NCBI GenBank assembly: GCA_947589225.1
Contig: CANQBC010000022.1
Span: 1 to 33,834 of the forward strand
Reading direction: 5' to 3'
Length of the DNA stretch: 33,834 nucleotides
Origin: an uncultured Oscillospiraceae bacterium
GTDB lineage: Bacteria > Bacillota > Clostridia > Oscillospirales > Oscillospiraceae
The position numbers and the translations under genes are program-made. Each line of letters opens with the position of its first letter. The first letter of the stretch is position 1. Shown one piece after another: positions 14,636 through 23,010 of this stretch. The notes beneath the pieces are model-generated. The model saw only the letters and a program-made list of their open reading frames with translations, was not told the origin of the DNA and did not search any database.

Positions 14636-16663
14636 TTACTCGGCCTCGCCGGCGGCCTTGGCCTCCTCGATGACCTTCTGCTGGACATTCAGCGGAGCCT
14701 CGTCATAGCGGACGAACTCAAAGGTAAAGGAGCCGCGCCCCTGGGTCATGCTGCGCAGATCGATGGCGTAGGTGCCCATCTCCGCCATCGGCACCTCGGC
14801 CTCCACCACCTGCATCCCGTCCACGACGCTCATGCCCATGGGGCTGCCGCGGCGCTTGGAAAGGTCGGACATGATGTCGCCCATGTTGGAGTCGGGGATG
14901 GTCACCTTCAGAAGTCCGATGGGCTCCAAAAGCGCGGGGCTGGCGTTGACAAGCTCCTTAAAAGCCAGGTTCGCGGCGGTCTTGAAGGCCATTTCCGAGG
15001 AGTCCACCGGGTGGTAGGATCCGTCGTACAGCGTGGCCTTGAGATACACCATCGGGTAGCCGGCCAGCACACCGCGTCCCACGGATTCCCGAAGGCCCTT
15101 CTCCACCGCGGGGAAGAAGTTCTTGGGCACGGAGCCGCCGAATACCTCCTCGGCGAAGATCATGTCCTCGCTCTCCTCCTGAGGCTCGAAGCGGATCCAC
15201 ACGTCGCCGAACTGACCGTGACCGCCGGACTGCTTCTTGTGGCGGCCGTGAGCCTCGATCTTTTTGCGGATCTTCTCCCGGTAGGGCACCTTGGCGGGCA
15301 CAAGCTCCACCTCGACGCCAAACTTGTTTCTGAGCTTTGAGCAGAGAACGTCCAGCTGCATATCGCCCGCGCCGGAAATGACCATTTGGCGCGTCTCGGC
15401 GTTGTTCTGGACGGTGAAGGTCACGTCCTCCTCACGAAGCCTTGTAAGGCCCTGGGCCACCTTGTCCTCCTGCCCCTTGGTCTTGGGCCGGATGGCCATG
15501 GAGTAGCAGGGCGCGAGGAAATCTATGCCGGGTACAGCCTCAACGGCCTTGGGATCGCAAAGGGTGTCGCCGGTTCTGGTGTCGGAGAGCTTGGAAACCG
15601 CGCCAATGTCTCCGGGGGCAAGGTCGGTGACCTCGATATTCTGCTTGCCGCGCATGGCGTAGATATGTCCCAGCTTCTCCTGAGCGCCGCTGCGGGCGTT
15701 CACGAGGGTCATATCGGCGCTGACCCTGCCGGCGACCACCTTGAAGAGGCTGAACCTGCCGAACTGGTCGGAAATGGTCTTGTAAACAATAAGCTTCGTG
15801 GGGGCGCCGCCGTCAATGGGCTTGCCGTCCTCACGGGGGGCCGGGAACAGGTTGATGATGTTGTCCATCAGCACCTCGGTGCCAAGGCCCGTGGCGGCGC
15901 TGCCAAAGAACACGGGGCAGATCTCCCCGGAGGCGATGCCCTGTCCCAGCGCGGAGAAAAGCTCCTGCTCGGAGAGGTCGCCCTCCTCGAAGTACTTCTC
16001 CATCAGCTCCTCGCTGGTGCCGGCGGCGTTCTCCACAAGCTCGGAGTAGTGCTCCTCCACCTTGCCGGCCAGCTCCGCGGGCATGGCCGTCTCCTGGCGC
16101 TTGCCGGAGACAAACTTGTACGCCTTCTTTTTGAGGACGTCCACGATGCCCACGACCTTCTCGCCCTCTATGATGGGCTCGGTCAGAGCGCAGACGGAGG
16201 AACCGAAGGCGTCGCGCAGGGCGTCAAACGTCTTTTCAAAGTTGGCGTGCTCCTCGTCCACCTTGGAAACATAGACGGCGCGGGGCAGATTACGCTGGGA
16301 GACATATTTCCACGCCTTCTCGGCGCCCACGTTCATCCGATCCTTGGCGGACACACAGATAATGGCGGTGTCGGCGACACGAAGCGCCTCGAATACCTCG
16401 CCCACAAAGTCAAAATACCCCGGGGTGTCAATGATATTGAACTTATGTCCCTTGAACTCCGCGAACATGGTGGTGGCGGAGATACTTGTCTGACGCTTAA
16501 CCTCCTCCGCGTCGTAGTCGGAGACGGTATTCCCGGCGGTCACGGTTCCCTGTCTCGTCACGGCGCCGGAGACAAAAAGCATGCTCTCCGCTAGGGTTGT
16601 CTTGCCGCTCCCGCCGTGGCCAAGAAGCGCGATGTTGCGAATTTTTTCAACAGCGTAGCCCAT
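14636..16663 (-). CDS. Elongation factor G paralogue (EF-G2-like GTPase)
   Basis: 675 residues. GTPase motifs: G1 GHGGSGKTT, the G2 region EEVKRQTSISATTM in place of RGITI, G3 DTPGYFDF, and G4 SKVDEEHANF where classic EF-G has NKMD. Later EF-G domains are present, with HKKQSGGHGQFGDV, VPKNFFPAVEKGL and GSYHPVDSSEMAFK. It is shorter than housekeeping EF-G (about 690-700) and is not next to rpsL/rpsG/tuf, so it is the paralogous form common in Clostridia and Actinobacteria. Such paralogues have been linked to ribosome recycling, stress or hibernation roles, but not to one defined function. It has its own promoter and terminator. Confidence 0.88.
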   Translation of the reverse strand: MGYAVEKIRNIALLGHGGSGKTTLAESMLFVSGAVTRQGTVTAGNTVSDYDAEEVKRQTSISATTMFAEFKGHKFNIIDTPGYFDFVGEVFEALRVADTAIICVSAKDRMNVGAEKAWKYVSQRNLPRAVYVSKVDEEHANFEKTFDALRDAFGSSVCALTEPIIEGEKVVGIVDVLKKKAYKFVSGKRQETAMPAELAGKVEEHYSELVENAAGTSEELMEKYFEEGDLSEQELFSALGQGIASGEICPVFFGSAATGLGTEVLMDNIINLFPAPREDGKPIDGGAPTKLIVYKTISDQFGRFSLFKVVAGRVSADMTLVNARSGAQEKLGHIYAMRGKQNIEVTDLAPGDIGAVSKLSDTRTGDTLCDPKAVEAVPGIDFLAPCYSMAIRPKTKGQEDKVAQGLTRLREEDVTFTVQNNAETRQMVISGAGDMQLDVLCSKLRNKFGVEVELVPAKVPYREKIRKKIEAHGRHKKQSGGHGQFGDVWIRFEPQEESEDMIFAEEVFGGSVPKNFFPAVEKGLRESVGRGVLAGYPMVYLKATLYDGSYHPVDSSEMAFKTAANLAFKELVNASPALLEPIGLLKVTIPDSNMGDIMSDLSKRRGSPMGMSVVDGMQVVEAEVPMAEMGTYAIDLRSMTQGRGSFTFEFVRYDEAPLNVQQKVIEEAKAAGEAE

Positions 16664-16726
16664 AAATGTAAGTTCCTCTCATTAATTTGTTGAGTGACCT
16701 TCGTCAATCGGCCCATCTAAGGCAAC

Positions 16727-16755
16727 ATTATAATACACTTTGACAAGAAACACAA
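16727..16755 (-). promoter_or_regulatory. Promoter of the EF-G-like gene
   Basis: TATAAT (16732-16727) with TTGTGT (16755-16750) at 17-nt spacing on the minus strand. The -10 is consensus and the -35 is weak. The leader would be about 55 nt. Confidence 0.5.
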
Positions 16756-16799
16756 CAATTTTTTTCTGTTTTTTGGGGAATATTTCTTATACGCGGGCG

Positions 16800-19316
16800 C
16801 TATTTAAGCCTTCTCCTCACGCCTTGGCTCATTATGTAAACCGCAATGGCTATCACAGACATGAATATGGTGATGTTCAGCGCGCTCGCCGAGGCAAAAG
16901 CGCCGGACCAGCACAGAAAAAACATGATCAGCAACGACATGGCCGTTCCCAAACCGTTTATCATGGTGTTGAGTCCGGTTATAAGCTTCAGGAGCCTCCC
17001 GCGGGCGATGACCTCGGCGAAGGGCGCCAGCCCTCCCCGGCAGAGCACGGCGGAGACGCCGCTCCCCTGGGGAAGCTCATCCTGACTGAGGGCATAGGCC
17101 GTCTCGATGGGCAGATACTCCACTCCGTCCATCGAAACCTTGAAGCGCTGTTTTACAGTGTTGGGCGTCACGTTGAAGTCACGCACCGCCATGAGGACAT
17201 TCGTCCTCGTCCCCAGCAGCGCCACCAGCGCAGACTGGACAGAGCCCGAGGGCACATAGGACAACGTAAAAACACACACCAGCTCGTCGTTTATGGCGGC
17301 GAACACATTCCCTGCGATGTTCAGGATATCGGGCACGCGAAGTCCCATCAGGTTCATGAAAGCGCCCGTTCCCACAAGCACGCGCTCTCCGTCCACAAGG
17401 CCGCCGATCCCGCCGCCCTCGTAACAGCTGAAATCATCCACCCTGCGGCGTGTGAGATTCTGGCTCTTGAGAAGCTCCTCAAATACCCGGCGCAGGCCGG
17501 AATCGGAGGAGATCAGCAGGGACGAGGACGAGGCGATGGCCTTCTGCTGATCCACCCCCTCAAACATCTTCACGCCCTCCAGCCTGACGCTCCCCACAGG
17601 GAAAATGTCAAGGTCGGTTATAAGGGCGCCGTCCGTTTCAAAAATGTCCCTGGCCCCGGCGTAGCCCGCCAGCGCCGCGCCGGACTTCCTGATGGCTGCG
17701 GCGGCGTATTTAAAGGGCAGCGCGAAAAGCACCGTCGCCGGGAACGCGGCGGAAACAGCCGTCAGGATCGAAAAGGTGTGAGTAAACGCGCCGGAATTTC
17801 CCTTCCCCACAGTGGCCGCAAAGGCCAGCGCGAAGGAGACGATCACCAGGAGGGGCGCCAAATCATCGTAAAGCTCCTCGGAAACATCGGGACTTGTGAG
17901 TTTGGCGTAGAAGCCCTCCCGCTCCCCGTCCACCTTCTTGAGGATCCGCCGGCCCTCCATGTCCTCGCTGTCAGCGGCGACGCCGTAGTAAGAGGACGCG
18001 GATACCGCTCCCTTAAGGGAGTCGCAGTAGGCCATATACATGGACTTCCGCGCGCTCAGCGCGGCCAGCAGGGAGATCGCGGAAACGACCGCCATGGGCA
18101 GTCCCCTGGAGAAGTTCCCGGAAATCAGCATCACGAATCCGTCCATGACGGACAGAAGGCAGGAAACGAACACCAGCGACTCCGCCCCCGGCGAGAGTCT
18201 CAGAATGTCCTCGAAGCCCCGGACAAGAACCTCCATGCCCACGGCCATCACGAGAAGCTCCATAATGAGCAGCGACGCTGTGTTACCCCTCGCCCCGCTT
18301 CCAATGAGCGGCATGGCCTTCCCAGCGGAGTAAAGCCAGGTGTTTATTATCATAAGTATGACGATCAACGCCGCTCCAAAGATGCGGAATCTCAGCGCCG
18401 GCACGCGCTTTGCGTATTTGGAGGCGGTCTTTTTGAAATCCGGGTCGGGCTCGATATCATAATACTCCTCGTATTCCTCCGGCTCCTCCTCGTCCTCACC
18501 GTCGAAAACATCGGGCGCAAACGCCTCGTCCTCCGGCTCCGATCCCACGGCCTTCGGCTTTTCAAGCCGTCCGAAAAGGCCCCGCCGCCTTGCGCGGCTG
18601 TCCCGGCGAAGCTCCCGCTCCCCGGCACTGACCGTTTCCTCCACATCGGCGGGCGGCTCCGGCGTCGCAGCCGGACGTTCAGGCGCCCTCAGGTGTACAG
18701 GCGTGTCAAAGCTGTCCTCTCCAAGGGAACGAAGAAAATCGTCTATGCCGCTCTTCCGGGTCTCCTCGGGCTTTTCCGGATCGTCAAAGACGGAAAGATC
18801 TATCTCCGGCGCGGTCTCATAGGCCGGCTCCGCCCTCTCGTCGGAATAACGCTTCCCCGTCCTTCCGTGGATCTCCGGTTTTCTCCGCGCCTCCGGCCTT
18901 CTCTCCGGCTCCGGCTCGGGCTCCGTCCCCACGTTCCTCCCGGGCTGTAAAGGCGTACGCACGGTCTTTTCCGCCCTCTCCGGCTCGGATCCTTCCGCCG
19001 GCGGCGCGGTCTGCTGTCCGGCCCGCCGACGTGACATACGCGCAAAATCGGCGCTTTTGAAAAAAGAATCCAGAGAACCGTCAACGCCCTCCGCTCCCGA
19101 TCCCCCGGCATCGGAGGGAGCGTCGCTCCCCAGGATCTCCCGGAGGATCTCGTCGGTCTTGCGCTGAAGTTCATCGGAGGGCGTCTTTTTGTCGCCGTCC
19201 ATGAAGGCGCTGCCCTTGTATTCGGCCAAAATGGACTCAAGAGAAAAGCCGCCGCTTAGCGCGCCGTAGTTCCCTGACATCTCCATATCGTCCAAAGTGT
19301 TCTTGTCATTTGCCAT
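16800..19316 (-). CDS. P-type ATPase-like membrane pseudoenzyme with long disordered N-terminus
   Basis: 838 residues from the ATG at 19316 (GGAGG 8 nt upstream). Residues 1-300 are acidic/Arg-Pro-Glu-rich and look disordered. Eight likely membrane segments follow at about 309-330, 347-366, 380-400, 407-422, 487-504, 514-535, 776-802 and 812-831, the layout of P1B ATPases. A short loop of some 50 residues replaces the actuator domain and has no TGE. After the sixth segment, AFPATVLFALPFKYAAAAI then GALITDLDIFPVG align with the CPC and DKTGTLT regions, but only the Asp persists. GIGGLVDGERVLVGTG matches the nucleotide-domain loop, and NVLMAVRDFN replaces MLTGDN. No GDGxND is seen. It is probably non-transporting, possibly a scaffold or sensor. 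This reading is mine and needs structural comparison. Confidence 0.65.
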   Translation of the reverse strand: MANDKNTLDDMEMSGNYGALSGGFSLESILAEYKGSAFMDGDKKTPSDELQRKTDEILREILGSDAPSDAGGSGAEGVDGSLDSFFKSADFARMSRRRAGQQTAPPAEGSEPERAEKTVRTPLQPGRNVGTEPEPEPERRPEARRKPEIHGRTGKRYSDERAEPAYETAPEIDLSVFDDPEKPEETRKSGIDDFLRSLGEDSFDTPVHLRAPERPAATPEPPADVEETVSAGERELRRDSRARRRGLFGRLEKPKAVGSEPEDEAFAPDVFDGEDEEEPEEYEEYYDIEPDPDFKKTASKYAKRVPALRFRIFGAALIVILMIINTWLYSAGKAMPLIGSGARGNTASLLIMELLVMAVGMEVLVRGFEDILRLSPGAESLVFVSCLLSVMDGFVMLISGNFSRGLPMAVVSAISLLAALSARKSMYMAYCDSLKGAVSASSYYGVAADSEDMEGRRILKKVDGEREGFYAKLTSPDVSEELYDDLAPLLVIVSFALAFAATVGKGNSGAFTHTFSILTAVSAAFPATVLFALPFKYAAAAIRKSGAALAGYAGARDIFETDGALITDLDIFPVGSVRLEGVKMFEGVDQQKAIASSSSLLISSDSGLRRVFEELLKSQNLTRRRVDDFSCYEGGGIGGLVDGERVLVGTGAFMNLMGLRVPDILNIAGNVFAAINDELVCVFTLSYVPSGSVQSALVALLGTRTNVLMAVRDFNVTPNTVKQRFKVSMDGVEYLPIETAYALSQDELPQGSGVSAVLCRGGLAPFAEVIARGRLLKLITGLNTMINGLGTAMSLLIMFFLCWSGAFASASALNITIFMSVIAIAVYIMSQGVRRRLK

Positions 19317-19496
19317 AAGCAGGGCCTCCTTTTTGTCGTCACGGAGCACGCTCCACTTTGCCTTGAATCGGCCGCCTCAGGCGTCGGCCCGAGGACTCGG
19401 CCGCCGATCCGGCCTTTCCTTCCCCATACGGTATACCACCGCCTGAGGGCCTCGATCTGTCATCGGGCCGGACTGGAGCCGGAGCTCCCATTCTCT

Positions 19497-20357
19497 TTAT
19501 CTTCCCATTCTCTGCCGCACGGCCTCATAGAGGACTATGGCCGCGCTGGCGGAGGCGTTGAGGGAGGATATATGCCCCTTCATGGGAATGGACAGGGTAA
19601 AATCACAACAGTCCGTCACAAGCCTGCGCATACCCTCGCCCTCCGAGCCGATGACAAGCGCCATGGGGCCCGTCAGATCCGTCTCATAAAGGCTCTTTTC
19701 CGCGCCGGCCGCCGTGCCGTATATCCAAACTCCGGCGTCCTGAAGCTCACGGATGGCCGCCGCCAGATTTGGCACCCTCGCCACGGGCATATACTCCACC
19801 GCGCCGGCGGAGGTCTTGGACACCACCGCCGTCAGGGACGCGCTGCGCCTTTTCGGGATGATCATCCCGTGGGCCCCGGCGCACTCCCCGGTGCGGATCA
19901 TCGCGCCCAGATTGTGCCCGTCGGACACCTCGTCGCAGATGAGGATAAGCGGCGCCTCGCCCTTTTCCTTGGCGTTGTTGAGGATGTCCTCGATCGTACA
20001 ATATTCCTTCACTGCGGCCCAGGCTACGATCCCCTGATGCGCCCCGGTGGCGCTCATGGAGTCCAGCTTGCGCCTGTCCGCCTCCACGACGACCGCCCCG
20101 GCGTCCCGCGCCATGGCGGCCAGGCGTCTCAGGCCCGCGTCCGTGTCCCCGGCGGCGATAAAGACCTTGTTCAGCGTCCTTCCCGCCCTGAGCGCCTCGT
20201 TCACGGCGTTCCTGCCCTCAAGGACGCTTTCCTCACATCCGCCGTATTCTTCCCCCGGCTCCGGACGGCGCGGCCGGTCAAACTGCCTCTTCGGCGGCCT
20301 TTTCCCGTCCTGTCCGGGCCTTACCGGGCCGAATCTCCTTCTGTCGTCCATACTCAC
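19497..20357 (-). CDS. rlmB: 23S rRNA (guanosine-2'-O)-methyltransferase, TrmH family
   Basis: 286 residues. The SPOUT motifs are clear: [25 protein letters not shown] and [18 protein letters not shown]. The substrate-binding N-terminal domain has [16 protein letters not shown]. RlmB methylates G2251 in the peptidyl-transferase loop; a related target cannot be excluded. About 40 basic residues ([20 protein letters not shown]) precede the domain, as in many Firmicutes homologues. The GTG start overlaps the metK stop (GTGA) and has GGGAG 5 nt upstream; an ATG two codons later is the alternative. The 147-bp gap downstream (19350-19496) is GC-rich with no recognisable gene. Confidence 0.88.
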   Translation of the reverse strand: MSMDDRRRFGPVRPGQDGKRPPKRQFDRPRRPEPGEEYGGCEESVLEGRNAVNEALRAGRTLNKVFIAAGDTDAGLRRLAAMARDAGAVVVEADRRKLDSMSATGAHQGIVAWAAVKEYCTIEDILNNAKEKGEAPLILICDEVSDGHNLGAMIRTGECAGAHGMIIPKRRSASLTAVVSKTSAGAVEYMPVARVPNLAAAIRELQDAGVWIYGTAAGAEKSLYETDLTGPMALVIGSEGEGMRRLVTDCCDFTLSIPMKGHISSLNASASAAIVLYEAVRQRMGR

Positions 20358-21514
20358 AGATACTCCCTGAGCCTCTCGGCCATATCAAGCCGCTCCCAGG
20401 GAAGATCCACGTCGGTTCTCCCAAAGTGGCCGTAGGCGGCGGTCTGGCTGTAGATGGGGGCCAGGAGTCCCAGCTTCTCGATGATCCTGGCCGGCCTCAT
20501 GTCGAAAAGCTCCTGAACGATCCCGGCCAGCTCCTCGTCCTCCAGGCATCCCGTGCCCATCGTGTCGATGTGGACGCTGACGGGCCGCGCCACGCCGATA
20601 GCGTAAGCGATCTCTATCTGGCAGCGGCGGGCGAGTCCCGCCCCCACGATGTTTTTGGCGATATACCTGGCCATATACGCGCCGGATCTGTCAACCTTGC
20701 TGGGATCCTTGCCGGAGAAGCACCCGCCTCCGTGGCCTCCCACACCGCCGTAGGTGTCCACAATGATCTTCCGCCCGGTGAGGCCGGAGTCGCCCACCGG
20801 CCCTCCCACCACGAAGCGCCCCGTGGGATTGACGAAGATCTTCGTGTCGCGGGTGATGAATTTTGCAGGGATCACGGGCTTTATGACCGTGTCCACAATG
20901 GCCTCCCGCAGCCGCTCTATGCCGGTATCCGGCGCGTGCTGGGAGGACACGACGATGGCGGGGCAGCTCTCCACATGTCCCTCTCCGTCGTACTTCACCG
21001 TCACCTGGGTCTTGCCGTCGGGCCTGAGGAACGGAAGCTCCCCCGTCTTGCGCACCTCCGCCAGCCGTCTCGCGAGCTTGTGCGCCATGGAGATGGGCGC
21101 GGGCATAAGCTCAGGCGTCTCGTCGCAGGCGTAGCCAAACATCATGCCCTGATCCCCGGCGCCCTCGTCGTCTTTATCGTCGAAAGCGGAGTTCACGCCC
21201 ATGGCTATGTCCGGCGACTGCTCGTCGATGCTGGTGATGACGGCGCAGGAGTTGCAGTCAAAGCCGTACTCAGGCCTGTCGTAGCCGATCCGCCGGATGG
21301 TCTCCCTGGCGATGGAGGCGATGTCGGCGTAGTGCTCGGTGCTGATCTCCCCCATCACCAGCACCATGCCGGTGGTACACACTGTCTCGCAGGCCACATG
21401 GGCGGCCTTGTCGTGGGCCAATATATTGTCCAGAACGGCGTCGGAGATCTGGTCGCAGATCTTGTCGGGATGTCCCTCCGTCACCGATTCCGATGTGAAT
21501 ATCCTGTTTGCCAT
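20354..21514 (-). CDS. metK: S-adenosylmethionine synthetase
   Basis: 386 residues from the ATG at 21514 (GGGAGG 6 nt upstream); an in-frame extension upstream is unrelated. It makes SAM from methionine and ATP. Signatures: [32 protein letters not shown] and [19 protein letters not shown]. Complete and of normal length. It is the first gene of a two-gene unit, with rlmB, a SAM-using methyltransferase, overlapping its stop. No S-box or SAM riboswitch was seen in the AT-rich 100 bp upstream. Confidence 0.97.
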   Translation of the reverse strand: MANRIFTSESVTEGHPDKICDQISDAVLDNILAHDKAAHVACETVCTTGMVLVMGEISTEHYADIASIARETIRRIGYDRPEYGFDCNSCAVITSIDEQSPDIAMGVNSAFDDKDDEGAGDQGMMFGYACDETPELMPAPISMAHKLARRLAEVRKTGELPFLRPDGKTQVTVKYDGEGHVESCPAIVVSSQHAPDTGIERLREAIVDTVIKPVIPAKFITRDTKIFVNPTGRFVVGGPVGDSGLTGRKIIVDTYGGVGGHGGGCFSGKDPSKVDRSGAYMARYIAKNIVGAGLARRCQIEIAYAIGVARPVSVHIDTMGTGCLEDEELAGIVQELFDMRPARIIEKLGLLAPIYSQTAAYGHFGRTDVDLPWERLDMAERLREYL

Positions 21515-21817
21515 GGCGATCCTCCCGGAAAATAAATATAAATAATCCACTATATTGTAGCACAACTCGTCAAATAACGCCATATGTATTTAAAACTTTT
21601 TATAATATTTTTCCCATTTTTCACGAAAAATACATAAATTTTGTCTCTCCCGCCCCACCGGAAGGTGCTTTTCGCCCCGTTTCCCGGCTTCCATACCGGC
21701 CTTAGCCTGCCGGCCGGAGCGAAACGGCGGGCAGAACGGCCCGGAAATCTTTTTTGGATCGGCGGTGAGCCCTATAAATTCCGCCGATCAAATAACAAAA
21801 TGTTTTCCGCCGCCATA

Positions 21818-21846
21818 TGGACATTTTCCCAAAACAGGGGTATAAT
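21818..21846 (+). promoter_or_regulatory. Promoter of the rhomboid-like gene
   Basis: TGGACA (21818-21823) and TATAAT (21841-21846) are 17 nt apart on the plus strand. The transcript would start about 10-15 nt before the GTG start codon, leaving just enough room for the GAGGTG ribosome binding site. Confidence 0.75.
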
Positions 21847-21865
21847 GCTCTGTGAGGTGATCCAA

Positions 21866-22753
21866 GTGAAGGCAATCGACCGCGCTGTCACAAAATTCTG
21901 CTACAAACATCCAAACTTTGGGATCCGAAATCTGATGCTGTATATCATCGCCGGAAGCGGCCTGGTGTACGTCTTTGCCATGATGGACACCACCAATACG
22001 CTTTTGAGTTATATATGCTTTAACCCCCGCCTCATTCTGCGCGGTCAGGTGTGGAGGCTTGTGACATTCCTCTTCATGCCCTCCGGCTCGGGCCCCTTCT
22101 GGGAGATCGTCGCCCTCTATTTCTACTATTTTATCGGCTCCAACCTTGAGCGCAAGTGGGGAACCAACCGCTTCACCATCTACTACCTCTCCGGCGTACT
22201 CCTGAACGTCCTCTTCGGCTTCGTAAGCTATTACGTCATGGCGGCCTCCGGGGTCGGTCGGGAAAACGTGGATGTGTTCGTGGAGTACATGATGAACGCG
22301 GAGTACCTGAACCTGTCGCTGTTCTTCGCCTTCGCCTCCATCTGGCCGGACGCCATCGTGCGGCTTTTCTTCTTCATCCCCATCAAGATGAAGTGGGCCG
22401 CCTGGATCGACGCGGCTGTTTTCGCCGCCGGCATCATCCGCAACATGCCCGCTTTTCCCTTCAACCTCCTGCCCGTCATCGCCATTTTGAACTTCTTCCT
22501 CTTCTGCTGGGGGAATCTCAACGTGAATTTCAAGCGGGACAGGAGCGTTTCCAAGCGCCGCAGCCAGTTCAACGCCTCCATCCATCAGGCGCAGAACGAG
22601 GAGAAGCTGCAGGGCTACCGCCACAGGTGCGAGGTCTGCGGCAGGACCGACGTCTCCGACCCGGATCTGGAGTTTCGCTACTGCTCCCGGTGCCAGGGCT
22701 ACCACTGCTACTGCGCCGACCACATCAATAACCACGTCCATCACACCGAGTAA
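21866..22753 (+). CDS. Rhomboid-like membrane pseudoprotease with C-terminal zinc ribbon
   Basis: 295 residues from a GTG at 21866, supported by GAGGTG 6 nt upstream and the promoter position. Rhomboid-fold marks include GQVWRLVTFLFMP (the WR loop) and GSNLERKWGTNRFTIYYLSG (end of TM2 into TM3). The HxxxN and GxSG catalytic motifs are missing, so protease activity is not expected; the arrangement resembles Derlin-like members. About six membrane segments lie before residue 215. The tail (about 250-295) is cytoplasmic with CEVCG, CSRCQGYHCYC and a His-rich end, likely binding zinc. Possible roles are membrane-protein quality control or adaptor functions; none is proven. Confidence 0.75.
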   Translation: MKAIDRAVTKFCYKHPNFGIRNLMLYIIAGSGLVYVFAMMDTTNTLLSYICFNPRLILRGQVWRLVTFLFMPSGSGPFWEIVALYFYYFIGSNLERKWGTNRFTIYYLSGVLLNVLFGFVSYYVMAASGVGRENVDVFVEYMMNAEYLNLSLFFAFASIWPDAIVRLFFFIPIKMKWAAWIDAAVFAAGIIRNMPAFPFNLLPVIAILNFFLFCWGNLNVNFKRDRSVSKRRSQFNASIHQAQNEEKLQGYRHRCEVCGRTDVSDPDLEFRYCSRCQGYHCYCADHINNHVHHTE

Positions 22754-22762
22754 AAAGTATCC

Positions 22763-22787
22763 GCCCCGCCGCAAAGGCGGGGCTTTT
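22763..22787 (+). terminator. Terminator of the rhomboid-like gene
   Basis: GCCCCGCC pairs with GGCGGGGC around GCAAA, followed by TTTT. On the minus strand the same hairpin is followed by TTTTT after 7 nt, so it could also stop leftward transcripts. Confidence 0.85.
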
Positions 22788-22817
22788 CCATGCCAAAAGC
22801 GCAAAACTGCTTACGTT

Positions 22818-22949
22818 ATTCATGCCCATATGAATGTCTCCCCGTTAGTTTTTTCATGCAGTTGCCAGACCGCATGTTTATTCTAACAGGGATTCTTCCT
22901 CATCGCCATAGGTTCTTTTGAACCACTCGTTTTGCGAGTGGTTTTATGG
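22818..22949 (-). ncRNA. Structured intergenic element, candidate RNA or mobile-element end
   Basis: No gene fits here, but several stems nest in about 130 bp. AACCACTCG/CGAGTGGTT (22921-22943) is enclosed by CCATA/TATGG (22906-22910, 22945-22949). A long stem pairs 22883-22891 with 22840-22848, encloses A-rich sides of 6 nt each, and then an 8-bp stem (22869-22876 with 22855-22862). ATTCAT/ATGAAT (22818-22835) follows. In both longer stems the single non-Watson-Crick pair is G-U if the minus strand is the RNA, but A-C if the plus strand is. That favours a minus-strand RNA. No known RNA family is recognised; a palindromic transposon end is an alternative. Confidence 0.35.
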
Positions 22950-22957
22950 TTACAAAA

Positions 22958-22983
22958 CCCCGGAGGGAAGCATCCCTCCGGGG
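22958..22983 (-). terminator. Terminator of the BlaR1-like gene
   Basis: An 11-bp stem CCCCGGAGGGA / TCCCTCCGGGG with a 4-nt loop, followed on the minus strand by TTTTG. Confidence 0.85.
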
Positions 22984-23010
22984 TGAGGCGTCGGCCGGGG
23001 ACCGGGCTTT

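Noticed and set aside
16740-18950. A 736-codon open frame on the plus strand
   Set aside because: It is antisense to the P-type ATPase-like gene and the residue composition (His/Arg/Gly-rich) is that of a shadow of a GC-rich coding strand. There is no ribosome binding site or recognisable motif.
21515-21640. Possible SAM riboswitch before metK
   Set aside because: The leader is short and AT-rich, with no S-box core or terminator hairpin.
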